Assembly: GCF_031157275.1 (NCBI RefSeq)
Contig: NZ_JAVIFW010000001.1
Span: forward strand, 744,001-808,000
Source: Streptomyces sp. LHD-70
GTDB lineage: Bacteria > Actinomycetota > Actinomycetes > Streptomycetales > Streptomycetaceae
Direction: 5' to 3'
Length of the DNA: 64,000 nt
Shown: one piece after another, positions 29,780 to 38,481 of the stretch
Numbering within the stretch: the first letter of the stretch is position 1
How the letters are laid out: every line of letters starts with the position of its first letter
Translations under genes and position numbers: made by a program
Notes under the pieces: model-generated
Seen by the model: only the letters and a program-made list of their open reading frames with translations
Told to the model about the DNA's origin: nothing
Databases searched by the model: none

Positions 29780-30007
29780 ATGGCGGGCACGAGCCACGGA
29801 CACACCCCGGCCGCCTGGACCGGCGTCATCATCGCGTTCATCGGCTTCTGCATCTCCGGTGCGTTCATGGTGTTGAACCAGCCGCTGGGCTTCTGGGGCG
29901 GCCTGATCGTCGTCGGCCTGGGCGGTGTGGTCGGCATGGCCATGCGCGCCGCGGGCATGGGCCAGCCGAAGACCGCGCACCACGTGGTCGTCAGCGCCGA
30001 GAGCTGA
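29780..30007 (+). CDS. HGxxPAAW family small membrane protein
   Basis: A 75-residue protein with the hallmark near its N-terminus, HGHTPAAWTGV, followed by two hydrophobic spans (about 13-33 and 38-58) and a short tail. ATG 29780 has GAGGAG at 6 bases. The family is conserved in the trp region of actinobacteria but has no assigned function. A strong hairpin terminator follows at 30035-30075, so the hisI-trpE transcript probably ends here. Confidence 0.85.
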   Translation: MAGTSHGHTPAAWTGVIIAFIGFCISGAFMVLNQPLGFWGGLIVVGLGGVVGMAMRAAGMGQPKTAHHVVVSAES

Positions 30008-30034
30008 GTTCTCCGCACGGCGCGAGACACGTAC

Positions 30035-30075
30035 GAGAAGGGGCGGAACCGGGAGAACCGGTTCCGCCCCTTCTC
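30035..30075. terminator. Strong hairpin terminator after the HGxxPAAW gene
   Basis: Perfect 18-base arms (30035-30052 and 30058-30075) with a 5-base loop. It has no U-tract but is among the most stable hairpins in the window. Confidence 0.85.
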
Positions 30076-30314
30076 GCCTTCCGTCCGCGGACCCGTCCGT
30101 CCACCGACATCCGCTCAGGCGCCCGTACGGACGCACAGCGCGCCGCCGCCCGGAAGACAGGGCCCGCCCCCGGGCGACGGCGACGCACCTCCACGATGCC
30201 CCCGCGGCGCCCGCCCGCGACCGGGCCGAAGGCCCCGAGGCGGCCGGCCACAAGTCCCGTTCCTTACGCGGCCGCCCCCGGGCGCGGGACTCGGCGGCAG
30301 GGCAGAATGCGGGG

Positions 30315-30863
30315 GTGACCGCAGAACACACCGCAGCCCCGCACCCACCGCGGCAGCCGGCCCCGCACCCGCCGCGGCAGTCGGCCCCGCACCCACCGCG
30401 GCAGCCGGCGCCCGGCGGCCCGAACGGCCCGTACGCGATGGCGCCCGCGCCCGACATGCGCCCGCGCGCCGTCGCCAAGCGGCTACTCATGCCCGTCGCC
30501 GTGCTCGGCTCGGTCGCCGCGGCCTTCGCGTACGTCGGCTCGGTCGACCCCAACGAACCCGGTCACTACCCGACCTGCCCGCTGCTCGCGCTCACCGGGA
30601 TCCTCTGCCCCGGCTGCGGCGGCCTGCGCAGCGCGCACGCGTTCATCACCGGCGACTTCCTCACCGCGCTCGGCGCCAACGCGGCGGCCGTGGTGGGCTT
30701 CGTGGTCTTCGCCGTCGGCTGGGTGGCGTGGACCGTCGCGTCGGCCCGCGGGCGCGCCTGGCGGCTGAGTCCGAGCTCCGCGCAGCTGTGGACGATAGGC
30801 GCGGTCCTCGCGGTCTTCAGCGTCGTACGCAACCTGCCCTTCGGCGCCTGGCTGGCGCCGTGA
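30315..30863 (+). CDS. DUF2752 family membrane protein with PHPPRQ repeats
   Basis: A 182-residue protein. The N-terminal ~45 residues are disordered and contain three copies of an eight-residue PHPPRQxA unit encoded by a 24-base tandem repeat. The DUF2752 core follows, with three or four membrane spans and the signature CPLLALTGILCPGCGGLRSAH. GTG 30315 is chosen as the first start past the preceding noncoding stretch; a later start would lose the repeats but not the core. Function unknown; DUF2752 proteins often sit in membrane-protein contexts. Confidence 0.8.
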   Translation: MTAEHTAAPHPPRQPAPHPPRQSAPHPPRQPAPGGPNGPYAMAPAPDMRPRAVAKRLLMPVAVLGSVAAAFAYVGSVDPNEPGHYPTCPLLALTGILCPGCGGLRSAHAFITGDFLTALGANAAAVVGFVVFAVGWVAWTVASARGRAWRLSPSSAQLWTIGAVLAVFSVVRNLPFGAWLAP

Positions 30864-30959
30864 CCGCCGCCCGGAACCGGTCACTCCCCGTGGCGAACGT
30901 CCAGGTAGTGGGACCGCCGTCCACCGGATGCGGATCCTGCGCCGGTGTCCGGATACCAT

Positions 30960-31066
30960 CACAGTGCCTACCGGAATGCGCCCCTGGCGCAAACACTCCG
31001 GTGGGACAGTTCCCCATCGGATCCGCGGGATCCGGTGCAGTCAGCTCGCTTAGCCGTCAGGGAAGG
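30960..31066. promoter_or_regulatory. Structured region upstream of trpC
   Basis: The 214-base gap before trpC contains a nested inverted repeat, ACCGGA-A-TGCGCC-CCT-GGCGCA-AACAC-TCCGGT, and a second repeat CGGATCC-GCG-GGATCCG. No short ORF with a run of Trp codons was seen, so classic attenuation is not evident. It probably carries the trpC-trpM-trpB-trpA promoter. Confidence 0.4.
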
Positions 31067-31077
31067 GGGCCGCTCGC

Positions 31078-31887
31078 GTGAGTGTGCTCGACGAGATCAT
31101 CGAAGGCGTGCGTGAGGACCTCGCCGAACGGCAGGCGCGCGTCAGCCTCGACGAGCTCAAGGAGCGGGCGGCGAAGGCACCCCGGGCCAAGGACGGAGTG
31201 GCCGCCCTGCGCGGCGACGGCGTCAAGGTGATCTGCGAGGTCAAGCGCTCCAGCCCGTCCAAGGGCGCGCTCGCCGCGATCGCCGACCCGGCCGGACTCG
31301 CCGCCGACTACGAGGCGGGCGGCGCCGCCGTCATCTCCGTCCTCACCGAGCAGCGCCGCTTCGGCGGCTCGCTCGCCGACCTGGAGGCCGTCCGCGCCAA
31401 GGTCGACATCCCCATCCTGCGCAAGGACTTCATCGTCACGGCGTACCAGCTGTGGGAGGCCCGGGCGTACGGCGCCGACCTCGTCCTGCTGATCGTCGCC
31501 GCCCTCGACCAGGAGGCCCTCGTCTCCCTCATCGAGCGGGCCGAGTCCATCGGGCTCACGCCGATCGTCGAGGTGCACGACGAGGAGGAGGTCGAGCGGG
31601 CGGTGGACGCGGGCGCGAAGATCATCGGCGTGAACGCGCGCGACCTGAAGACCCTGAAGGTCGACCGCTCGACCTTCACCCGCGTCGCCCCGGAGATCCC
31701 GCCGCACATCGTGCGGATCGCCGAGTCCGGCGTGCGCGGCCCGCACGACCTGATCGCGTACGCCAACGACGGCGCGGACGCGGTCCTCGTGGGCGAGTCG
31801 CTCGTGACGGGCAAGGACCCCAAGGCCGCCGTGGTGGACCTCGTGGCCGCGGGCGCGCACCCCGCGCTGCGGCACGGACGGAGCTGA
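31078..31887 (+). CDS. trpC: Indole-3-glycerol phosphate synthase
   Basis: Converts CdRP to indole-3-glycerol phosphate; 269 residues, monofunctional with no fused TrpF. (beta-alpha)8 motifs include [12 protein letters not shown] (catalytic Lys), [20 protein letters not shown] GVNARDL and [14 protein letters not shown] 31078 is preceded by GGAAGGGGG. It opens the trpC-trpM-trpB-trpA operon. Confidence 0.97.
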   Translation: MSVLDEIIEGVREDLAERQARVSLDELKERAAKAPRAKDGVAALRGDGVKVICEVKRSSPSKGALAAIADPAGLAADYEAGGAAVISVLTEQRRFGGSLADLEAVRAKVDIPILRKDFIVTAYQLWEARAYGADLVLLIVAALDQEALVSLIERAESIGLTPIVEVHDEEEVERAVDAGAKIIGVNARDLKTLKVDRSTFTRVAPEIPPHIVRIAESGVRGPHDLIAYANDGADAVLVGESLVTGKDPKAAVVDLVAAGAHPALRHGRS

Positions 31888-31897
31888 GCCCCCTCCC

Positions 31898-32074
31898 ATG
31901 CCCATCGCCGCCCGCCTCGCACCCGGTTGCCGCCCCCGCGGCTGCCGGGCGCCCGCGCGGCGGGTGCACGGGCGCCGGGTGCGGTACGTGATCGGCTCCG
32001 AGCCCGGTCAGGTCAACGGGATGCGATGGCGCGGGGCGGCGGTCCTTCTTCCCCAGCCCCGCCCCTTCCCGTAA
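31898..32074 (+). CDS. trpM: TrpM (TrpX) small protein of the trp operon, 58 aa
   Basis: Small ORF between trpC and trpB: MPIAARLAPGCRPRGCRAP, then an Arg-rich stretch and YVIGSEPGQVNGMRW. Position and size match S. coelicolor trpM/trpX (SCO2038), described as modulating tryptophan synthesis and development. The protein is strongly basic with a Cys-x4-Cys (CRPRGC). The Shine-Dalgarno is weak (GGAG, about 14 bases away), so translation may be coupled to trpC. The last ~10 codons run through a GC-rich repeat that can form a hairpin (GGGGCGG 32033-32039 with CCGCCCC 32059-32065), so the native C-terminus is less sure than the N-terminal two-thirds. Confidence 0.8.
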   Translation: MPIAARLAPGCRPRGCRAPARRVHGRRVRYVIGSEPGQVNGMRWRGAAVLLPQPRPFP

Positions 32075-32160
32075 CTGGGGCAAGCCCCCCAGACCCCCTT
32101 GATCGCCTGAACGGCTCGTCCTCAAGTTCCCCCAGCCACCGCTGGGAGGTGCCCCAGGAC
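32075..32160. repeat. Hairpin-rich repeat between trpM and trpB
   Basis: Two successive inverted repeats: CTGGGG (32075-32080) with CCCCAG (32087-32092), and CCCAGC-CACC-GCTGGG (32131-32146). The flanks (ctcgtcctcaa near 32115, aggacgggct near 32157) are a degenerate version of the palindrome at 24072-24159. It lies inside the trp operon and could attenuate or process the transcript. Confidence 0.55.
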
Positions 32161-32197
32161 GGGCTTATCTTGCGTACCCACGAGGAGCATGCCGCAC

Positions 32198-33487
32198 ATG
32201 TCCAGTCAGTTCTTCATTCCCGATCCGGACGGCCAAGTCCCCACGCCGCAGGGCTACTTCGGCGCCTTCGGCGGGAAGTTCATTCCGGAGGCGCTCGTCG
32301 CCGCCGTCGACGAGGTCGCCGTCGAGTACGACAAGGCGAAGCAGGACCCCGAGTTCGCGCGCGAGCTCGACGATCTGCTCGCGCACTACACCGGGCGCCC
32401 CAGCTCGCTCACCGAAGTGCCGCGGTTCGCCGAACACGCCGGTGGCGCACGGGTGTTCCTCAAGCGCGAGGACCTCAACCACACCGGCTCGCACAAGATC
32501 AACAATGTGCTCGGCCAGGCCCTGCTGACCAAGCGGATGGGCAAGACCCGGGTCATCGCCGAGACCGGCGCCGGTCAGCACGGCGTCGCCACGGCCACCG
32601 CCTGCGCCCTCTTCGGCCTCGACTGCACCATCTACATGGGCGAGATCGACACCCAGCGCCAGGCGCTCAACGTCGCCCGGATGCGGATGCTCGGCGCCGA
32701 GGTCGTCGCCGTGAAGTCCGGCAGCCGCACGCTCAAGGACGCCATCAACGAGGCGTTCCGCGACTGGGTCGCCAACGTCGACCGGACGCACTACCTCTTC
32801 GGCACCGTCGCAGGCCCGCACCCCTTCCCGGCGATGGTCCGCGACTTCCACCGCGTCATCGGCGTCGAGGCCCGCCGCCAGATCCTGGAGCAGGCGGGCC
32901 GCCTGCCCGACGCGGCCGTCGCCTGCGTCGGCGGCGGCTCCAACGCCATCGGCCTGTTCCACGCCTTCATCCCCGATTCCGACGTACGCCTGATCGGCTG
33001 CGAGCCCGCCGGGCACGGCGTCGAGACCGGTGAGCACGCGGCCACCCTGACCGCGGGCGAGCCGGGCATCCTGCACGGCTCGCGGTCGTACGTCCTGCAG
33101 GACGAGGAGGGCCAGATCACCGAGCCCTACTCGATCTCCGCCGGGCTCGACTACCCGGGCATCGGCCCGGAGCACGCCTACCTCAAGGACAGCGGCCGCG
33201 GCGAGTACCGGGCCGTGACCGACGACGCCGCGATGCAGGCGCTGCGGTTGCTCTCCCGCACCGAGGGCATCATCCCGGCGATCGAGAGCGCCCACGCCCT
33301 GGCCGGTGCGCTGGAGGTCGGCAAGGAGCTGGGCAAGGACGGCCTGATCGTCGTCAACCTGTCCGGCCGCGGCGACAAGGACATGGACACGGCCGCCCGC
33401 TACTTCGGCCTGTACGACGAGGGCACCGACGCCGAGGTCGCGGCCGACGCCGCCGACACCGCCGAGATCGAGGGGGACGCCAAGTGA
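32198..33487 (+). CDS. trpB: Tryptophan synthase beta subunit
   Basis: PLP enzyme joining indole and serine; 429 residues, within the usual range plus an acidic tail. The PLP Lys is in [10 protein letters not shown] (Lys100); [11 protein letters not shown] binds the phosphate. ATG 32198 has GAGGAG 10 bases upstream, whereas ATG 32189 would sit directly on it. The stop overlaps the trpA GTG by four bases. Confidence 0.97.
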   Translation: MSSQFFIPDPDGQVPTPQGYFGAFGGKFIPEALVAAVDEVAVEYDKAKQDPEFARELDDLLAHYTGRPSSLTEVPRFAEHAGGARVFLKREDLNHTGSHKINNVLGQALLTKRMGKTRVIAETGAGQHGVATATACALFGLDCTIYMGEIDTQRQALNVARMRMLGAEVVAVKSGSRTLKDAINEAFRDWVANVDRTHYLFGTVAGPHPFPAMVRDFHRVIGVEARRQILEQAGRLPDAAVACVGGGSNAIGLFHAFIPDSDVRLIGCEPAGHGVETGEHAATLTAGEPGILHGSRSYVLQDEEGQITEPYSISAGLDYPGIGPEHAYLKDSGRGEYRAVTDDAAMQALRLLSRTEGIIPAIESAHALAGALEVGKELGKDGLIVVNLSGRGDKDMDTAARYFGLYDEGTDAEVAADAADTAEIEGDAK

Positions 33488-34314
33488 GCGGGAACGTAAG
33501 GCTGTTGAGCGAGACCCTCGCCGCCGCCAAGGCGGAGGGCCGGGCCGCGCTCGTCGCCTACCTGCCGGCCGGGTTCCCGACCGTCGAGGGCGGCATCGCG
33601 GCCGCCAAGGCGGTCCTGGAGTCCGGCGCCGACGTCGTGGAGGTCGGCCTTCCGCACAGCGACCCGGTGCTCGACGGCCCGGTCATCCAGACCGCCGACG
33701 ACATCGCCCTGCGCGGCGGCGTCAAGATCAAGGACGTCATCCGCACGGTCCGCGAGGCGCACGCCGCGACCGGCAAGCCGATCCTCGTCATGACGTACTG
33801 GAACCCCATCGACCGCTACGGCGTCGAGCGGTTCACCGCCGAGCTGGCCGAGGCGGGCGGCGCCGGGTGCATCCTGCCCGACCTGCCCGTCGAGGAGTCC
33901 GGACTGTGGCGCGAGCACGCGGACAAGCACGGTCTCGGCACCGTCTTCGTCGTCGCGCCCAGCAGCAAGGACGCCCGCCTGGCCACCATCACCGCGGCCG
34001 GCTCCGGCTTCGTGTACGCGGCCTCGCTCATGGGCGTCACCGGCACCCGTGAGTCCGTCGGCTCACAGGCCGCCGACCTGGTGCGGCGCACCCGCCTGGC
34101 GGCCTCCACGGACCTGCCGGTCTGCGTCGGCCTCGGCGTCTCCAACGCCCGGCAGGCCGCCGAGGTCGCGGGCTTCGCGGACGGCGTGATCGTCGGCTCC
34201 GCCTTCGTGAAGGCCATGCTCGACGCCCCGGACGAGGCCGCCGGCCTCGACGCGGTGCGGGTGCTCGCCGCCGACCTCGCACAAGGCGTGCGCAGCGGGG
34301 TGCGCGAGGCGTAG
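33484..34314 (+). CDS. trpA: Tryptophan synthase alpha subunit
   Basis: Cleaves indole-3-glycerol phosphate to indole, which tunnels to TrpB; 276 residues. Catalytic Glu53 and Asp64 lie in [25 protein letters not shown] and [12 protein letters not shown] are the other active-site loops. The GTG start overlaps trpB. A near-perfect hairpin at 34369-34398 ends the operon. Confidence 0.97.
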   Translation: MSGNVRLLSETLAAAKAEGRAALVAYLPAGFPTVEGGIAAAKAVLESGADVVEVGLPHSDPVLDGPVIQTADDIALRGGVKIKDVIRTVREAHAATGKPILVMTYWNPIDRYGVERFTAELAEAGGAGCILPDLPVEESGLWREHADKHGLGTVFVVAPSSKDARLATITAAGSGFVYAASLMGVTGTRESVGSQAADLVRRTRLAASTDLPVCVGLGVSNARQAAEVAGFADGVIVGSAFVKAMLDAPDEAAGLDAVRVLAADLAQGVRSGVREA

Positions 34315-34368
34315 AGAGCCCGATGGGAACGGCTCGGCGGGCTCATCGCTCGTACGGGTGGACCTGGG

Positions 34369-34398
34369 ACCGGGGAGGCATGCTCATGCCTCCCCGGT
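34369..34398 (+). terminator. Terminator of the trpC-trpM-trpB-trpA operon
   Basis: Perfect 14-base arms (34369-34382 and 34385-34398); the two-base centre means the innermost pairs open. It lies 55 bases after trpA and 13 bases before the next CDS. Confidence 0.75.
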
Positions 34399-34411
34399 TC
34401 GTTTGCGGGGT

Positions 34412-35188
34412 GTGAGCGAGAAGAACCGTGAGGGAAAGCGCACCGCCCGCGAGCGGCTGGCGATCGAGCGCGAGAAGCAGAAGGCGCAGGAGCGGCGCCG
34501 CCGCACACTGATCGTCGCCGCGGCCGTGGTGGGAGTCCTGGGCCTGGCCGCCGTCGTCGGTGTGATCGCCGCCAACGCAGGCAAGGACGAGAAGGAGAGC
34601 GCGGGCCCGGTCGTGGCCCCGAAGGGGGCGATGGGCAAGGACAGCCTGGCCATCCCGGTCGGCCGGGAGAGCGCCAAGTCGACCCTCACGATCTGGGAGG
34701 ACTTCCGCTGCCCGGCGTGCGCCCAGTTCGAAAACATGTACCGCAAGACGATCCACGAGCTGGTCGACAAGGGCCAGCTCAAGGTCGAGTACCACCTTGC
34801 CACGATCATCGACGGAAACATGGGCGGTGAGGGCTCCGTCCGCGCCGCCAACGCCGCGGCCTGCGCCCAGGACTCCGGGAAGTTCACGGCGTACCACGAC
34901 GTGCTGTTCCAGAACCAGCCGCAGGAAACCGACGACGCGTTCGCGAAGAACAGCAAGCTCCTCGAACTCGCCGGGAAGGTCCAGGGCCTGAACACCCCCG
35001 CGTTCGAGAGCTGTGTGAACGACGGCAAGCACGACAGCTGGGTGGCCCGCTCCAACGAGGCCTTCCAGAAGGCCGGCTTCCGGGGCACGCCCACCGTCCA
35101 GCTCGACGGCAAGGACATCTTCGGCGACCAGCAGAACCCGCTGACGCCCGCCAGGCTCAAGCAGTTGGTGGAGGCGGCCAACAAGTAG
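34412..35188 (+). CDS. Membrane-anchored DsbA-like thioredoxin-fold protein (second copy)
   Basis: Protein of 258 residues with the same plan as the one at 2749-3570: a charged N-terminus (1-31), one span (about 33-54) and an exported DsbA domain with CPAC (100-103) and RGTPTVQLDG as cis-Pro loop. GTG 34412 lies just after the trp terminator; a longer frame from 34358 would run through that hairpin and is rejected. It is placed directly upstream of lgt, which may suggest a shared role in envelope protein maturation. The two copies differ in the dipeptide between the cysteines (PA here, PI there), which tunes redox potential in this family. Confidence 0.87.
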   Translation: MSEKNREGKRTARERLAIEREKQKAQERRRRTLIVAAAVVGVLGLAAVVGVIAANAGKDEKESAGPVVAPKGAMGKDSLAIPVGRESAKSTLTIWEDFRCPACAQFENMYRKTIHELVDKGQLKVEYHLATIIDGNMGGEGSVRAANAAACAQDSGKFTAYHDVLFQNQPQETDDAFAKNSKLLELAGKVQGLNTPAFESCVNDGKHDSWVARSNEAFQKAGFRGTPTVQLDGKDIFGDQQNPLTPARLKQLVEAANK

Positions 35189-35277
35189 GGGTCGCGCGCG
35201 GGCCGGGCCCGTTATGGAGCCGTTAGGCCGGGCGGATTGCCGTGCATCCCGCCCGGCACGGTAGCGTCGACCCCGCC

Positions 35278-36231
35278 ATGGAACTCCTTGCCTTCATTCC
35301 CAGCCCGGCCAAGGGTGAGATCGTCCCCTTCGGCATCCCCCTGCGCGGATACGCGTTCTGCATCATCATCGGCGTCTTCGTGGCCGTCTGGCTCGGCGGC
35401 CGCCGGTGGATCGCCCGCGGCGGCCGTGCCGGGACGGTCGCGGACATCGCCGTGTGGGCGGTGCCCTTCGGCCTCGTCGGCGGACGGCTCTACCACGTCA
35501 TCACGGACTACGAGCTGTACTTCAGCGAGGGCCGCAACCCCGTCGACGCCCTCAAGATCTGGGAGGGCGGCCTCGGTATCTGGGGCGCCATCGCGCTCGG
35601 CGCGCTCGGCGCCTGGATCGGCTGCCGCCGCCGCGGCATCCCGCTCCCCGCGTACGCCGACGCCGTCGCCCCCGGCATCGCCTTCGCCCAGGCCATCGGC
35701 CGCTGGGGCAACTGGTTCAACCAGGAGCTGTACGGCCGTGCCACGGACCTGCCGTGGGCCCTGGAGATCACCCGCGCCGACGGCGGCCGGGTGCCGGGCA
35801 CGTACCACCCGACGTTCCTGTACGAGTCGCTGTGGTGCATCGGCGTCGCGGTCCTGGTCATCTGGGCCGACCGCCGCTTCAAGATGGGCCACGGCCGGGC
35901 CTTCGCCCTGTACGTCGCCGCTTACTGCGCGGGCCGCGGCTGGATCGAGTACATGCGCGTGGACGACGTCCAGATGGACGACGTGCTCGGGCTGCGGCTC
36001 AATGTGTGGACGTCGATCCTGGTCTTCCTGCTCGCGGTGATCTACATCGTGGTGTCGGGTCGGCTGCGGCCGGGGCGGGAGGAGGTCGTCGAGCCCGGGG
36101 ATCCCGAGGACGCGCCGTCCTCGGAGGGTTCCGGCACGTCTTCGGACAAGGGCTCTGAGGAGTCCGAGGAGTCCGAGGAGTCCGAGGAGTCCGACGGGGC
36201 CGACGGGCCCAGTACCGCCAAGCGGGTCTGA
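35278..36231 (+). CDS. lgt: Prolipoprotein diacylglyceryl transferase
   Basis: Membrane enzyme that adds diacylglycerol to the lipobox Cys of prelipoproteins; 317 residues with about seven spans. The Lgt signature is GRWGNWFNQELYGRATDLPW, with YHPTFLYESLW and an RxxxEYxR-like GWIEYMR further on. The C-terminal ~50 residues are a hydrophilic acidic tail containing EES repeats encoded by a nine-base tandem repeat (about 36154-36195), expected to vary in length. ATG 35278 places the first span correctly. A perfect hairpin follows at 36326-36376. Confidence 0.96.
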   Translation: MELLAFIPSPAKGEIVPFGIPLRGYAFCIIIGVFVAVWLGGRRWIARGGRAGTVADIAVWAVPFGLVGGRLYHVITDYELYFSEGRNPVDALKIWEGGLGIWGAIALGALGAWIGCRRRGIPLPAYADAVAPGIAFAQAIGRWGNWFNQELYGRATDLPWALEITRADGGRVPGTYHPTFLYESLWCIGVAVLVIWADRRFKMGHGRAFALYVAAYCAGRGWIEYMRVDDVQMDDVLGLRLNVWTSILVFLLAVIYIVVSGRLRPGREEVVEPGDPEDAPSSEGSGTSSDKGSEESEESEESEESDGADGPSTAKRV

Positions 36232-36238
36232 GGGTTTC

Positions 36239-36260
36239 TTTCCCCTCCCCGCCCCTTCCC
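36239..36260. repeat. 22-base pyrimidine repeat, copy 1
   Basis: Identical over 22 bases to 62910-62931, with a related copy ending trpM (32049-32070). Each copy lies at the 3' end of a gene and close to a hairpin. It is an interspersed intergenic repeat of unknown role. Confidence 0.65.
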
Positions 36261-36325
36261 GGCTGTGTCGATATGCGGCTGGCGCCGCGTGGCTGCGGAG
36301 CCTCGGGGCTCCGCCCCGGACCCCG

Positions 36326-36376
36326 CTCCTCAATCGCCGGAGGGGCTGAAACTCAGCCCCTCCGGCGATTGAGGAG
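36326..36376. terminator. Perfect bidirectional terminator between lgt and the CitE-like gene
   Basis: Perfect 24-base arms (36326-36349 and 36353-36376) with a three-base loop between convergent genes. A second hairpin (GCGGAGCC-TCGG-GGCTCCGC) lies just before it. It is the longest perfect hairpin seen in the window. Confidence 0.9.
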
Positions 36377-36383
36377 AGCTTCC

Positions 36384-37247
36384 CTACGTGCGGGTGGCCC
36401 GCTCGCTCAAGGACAAGGTCCGCCGCGCCGCCGCCACCACCGCCGCGTCCACGAAACGGCCGTCGGGGAGGGCCAGTGCGCCACCCCCTTCCGACTCCGC
36501 CGCCTTGACGATCTCCTCCGCCGCCGCGACCTCCGCCGGATCCGGCAGGTAGGCCCGCTCGATCACCGGCAGCTGGCGCGGGTGGATCGCCGCGCGGCCG
36601 AGGAAGCCGAGGGCGCGGCCATGGGCGCAGGACGCGGCGAGGCCGTCCACGTCGCGGATGTCCGGGTAGACGGACTGGGTCGGGGGAGCGAGCCCCGCAG
36701 CGCGGCTCGCGCAGACCACACGGGAGCGGACCCAGTCCAGGCCGGAGTCGCTCGCGCCCAGGTCGGCCCGGAGATCCGCCTCACCCAGGGTGAGGCCGCG
36801 CAGGGCGGGGTGCGCGGTGGCGAGGGTGTACGCGCGCTCGATGGCGAGGGCCGATTCGAGCAGGGCGAACAGCGGCAGGGAGTCCGTGAGTTCGGCGACC
36901 CGGACCACCTGGTGGGGGTCCGTGACCTTCGGCAGCCGCAGGCCCGCGAGGCCCGGCAGTCCGGTGAGGGCGAGCAGATCGGCCCCGGCGTACGGGCCGT
37001 CCAGCGCGTTGACGCGGACGTGCACCGGCACCGGGTGGTGGGCGGTGAGTAGCTCGGCGGTGGCGGAGCGGGCGTACTCCTTGCGCTCGGGGGCGACCGC
37101 GTCCTCGAGGTCGACGACGACGGCGTGCGCGCCGGAGGCGAGCGCCTTGGCGACGGTCGTGGGGCGGTCGCCGGGTGCGTACAGCCAGGTGAGGGCTGGT
37201 GCGGGGGCGGTGTTCAGCGCGTCGGTGTACATCGCGTCGGTGGTCAT
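36384..37247 (-). CDS. HpcH/HpaI aldolase / citrate lyase beta (CitE-like) protein
   Basis: A 287-residue TIM-barrel lyase of the CitE-like class acting on CoA thioesters. WLYAPGDRPTTVAKAL opens the barrel, VVVDLEDAVAPERK carries the family's acidic metal-binding residue, and LFALLESALAIERA the second. HPRQLPVIERAYLP near the end is the conserved CoA-side segment. It overlaps the CoA-transferase stop by four bases (ATGA), so the two are coupled; together they could activate and cleave a dicarboxylic or hydroxy acid. It is the last gene of the six-gene minus-strand unit. Confidence 0.88.
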   Translation of the reverse strand: MTTDAMYTDALNTAPAPALTWLYAPGDRPTTVAKALASGAHAVVVDLEDAVAPERKEYARSATAELLTAHHPVPVHVRVNALDGPYAGADLLALTGLPGLAGLRLPKVTDPHQVVRVAELTDSLPLFALLESALAIERAYTLATAHPALRGLTLGEADLRADLGASDSGLDWVRSRVVCASRAAGLAPPTQSVYPDIRDVDGLAASCAHGRALGFLGRAAIHPRQLPVIERAYLPDPAEVAAAEEIVKAAESEGGGALALPDGRFVDAAVVAAARRTLSLSERATRT

Positions 37248-38440
37248 ACGGCGCCGGTCTTTCGTAGGTCGGTGATCTCCTCGTCGCCGAGGCCGAGTTC
37301 GGCCAGGACGGTGTCGGTGTCCGCGCCGTGCGGGCGGCCCGCCCAGCGGATCGCACCCGGCGTCGAGGAGAGGCGGAAGAGGACGTTCTGCATACGGATC
37401 GCGCCGAGTTCGGGATCGTCGACCGTCGTGACGGAGTCGAGGGCCGCGTACTGCGGATCGGCGAGGACGTCCCGTACGTCGTGGATCGGGGCGATCGCGG
37501 CCTCGGCCTTCTCGAAGGCGGCGATGACCTCGTCGCGGGTGCGCTGGGCGATCCAGTCGCCGACGGCCGCGTCCAGGACGTCGGCGTGCGCGGCGCGGTC
37601 CGTGCCGGTCGCGAACCAGGGCTCGTCGATCAGGTCGGGCCGGCCGACGAGGTGCAGCACGCGCTCCGCGATGGACTGCGCGGAGGTGGAGACGGCCACC
37701 CAGCGGTCGTCGGCGGTGCGGTAGGTGTTGCGGGGCGCGTTGTTGGTGGAGCGGTTGCCGGTGCGCGGCTGGACGAAGCCGAGCTGGTCGTACCAGAGCG
37801 GCTGCGGGCCGAGGACCGTGAGGATCGGCTCGATGATCGCCATGTCGACGACCTGGCCCCGGCCGGTGGCGGTGCGCGCGGCCAGCGCCGTCATGATCGC
37901 GTACGCGGTGGCCAGACCGGCGATGGAGTCGGCGAGGCCGAACGGGGGCAGTGTGGGCGGGCCTTCCGGCTCACCGGTGATCGCCGCGAAGCCGCTCATC
38001 GCCTCGGCGAGGGTGCCGAAGCCGGGGCGGTGCGAGTACGGGCCGAACTGGCCGAACCCGGTGACGCGGGCGAGCACCAACTGCTCGTTGGCGGCGCTGA
38101 GTTCGTCCCAGCCGAGGCCCCAGCGCTCCAGAGTGCCGGGGCGGAAGTTCTCGATCACGACGTCCGCGGTGGCGGCGAGGCGAAGGAGGGTGGCGCGGCC
38201 GCCGTCGGTGGAGAGGTCGAGGGTGACGGTGCGCTTGTTGCGGCCGAGCAGCTTCCACCAGAGGCCGACGCCGTCCTTGGCGGGGCCGTGGCCGCGGGAG
38301 GGGTCGGGGCGGCGGGGGTGCTCCACCTTGATCACTTCGGCGCCGAAGTCGCCGAGCATGGTGGCGGCGAGGGGGCCGGCGAAGAGGGTGGCGAGGTCGA
38401 GGACGCGGAGGGGTTCGAGGGGTGCGGGCTGAGGGTGCAT
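37244..38440 (-). CDS. CaiB/BaiF family (class III) CoA-transferase
   Basis: A 398-residue class III CoA-transferase. Family features: LRVLDLATLFAGPLAATMLGDFGAEVIKVEHP, LGRNKRTVTLDL, VVIENFRPGTLERWGL, and GRGQVVDMAIIEPIL. By eye the catalytic Asp of the family (as in formyl-CoA transferase) aligns with the Glu of AIIEPIL, a conservative but notable change. ATG 38440 has AAGGA upstream; the much longer open frame is a shadow over the next gene. It overlaps the CitE-like gene and follows the ADP-ribosylglycohydrolase array after 41 bases. Confidence 0.9.
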   Translation of the reverse strand: MHPQPAPLEPLRVLDLATLFAGPLAATMLGDFGAEVIKVEHPRRPDPSRGHGPAKDGVGLWWKLLGRNKRTVTLDLSTDGGRATLLRLAATADVVIENFRPGTLERWGLGWDELSAANEQLVLARVTGFGQFGPYSHRPGFGTLAEAMSGFAAITGEPEGPPTLPPFGLADSIAGLATAYAIMTALAARTATGRGQVVDMAIIEPILTVLGPQPLWYDQLGFVQPRTGNRSTNNAPRNTYRTADDRWVAVSTSAQSIAERVLHLVGRPDLIDEPWFATGTDRAAHADVLDAAVGDWIAQRTRDEVIAAFEKAEAAIAPIHDVRDVLADPQYAALDSVTTVDDPELGAIRMQNVLFRLSSTPGAIRWAGRPHGADTDTVLAELGLGDEEITDLRKTGAV

Positions 38441-38481
38441 GCAGGTGGTCCTTGGCGTGTGTGCGGGCCGGGACTTGTCGT

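Noticed and set aside
30338..30411. Three 24-base tandem units, possible CRISPR-like array
   Set aside because: The units are contiguous without spacers and encode the PHPPRQ repeats of the DUF2752 protein.
31927..33033. 368-residue plus-strand frame overlapping trpM and trpB
   Set aside because: Arg/Pro-rich shadow of trpB in another frame with no recognisable domain.
34358..34411. Longer N-terminus for the second DsbA-like protein
   Set aside because: The extra codons run through the trp operon terminator hairpin, and the charged N-terminus is already complete from GTG 34412.
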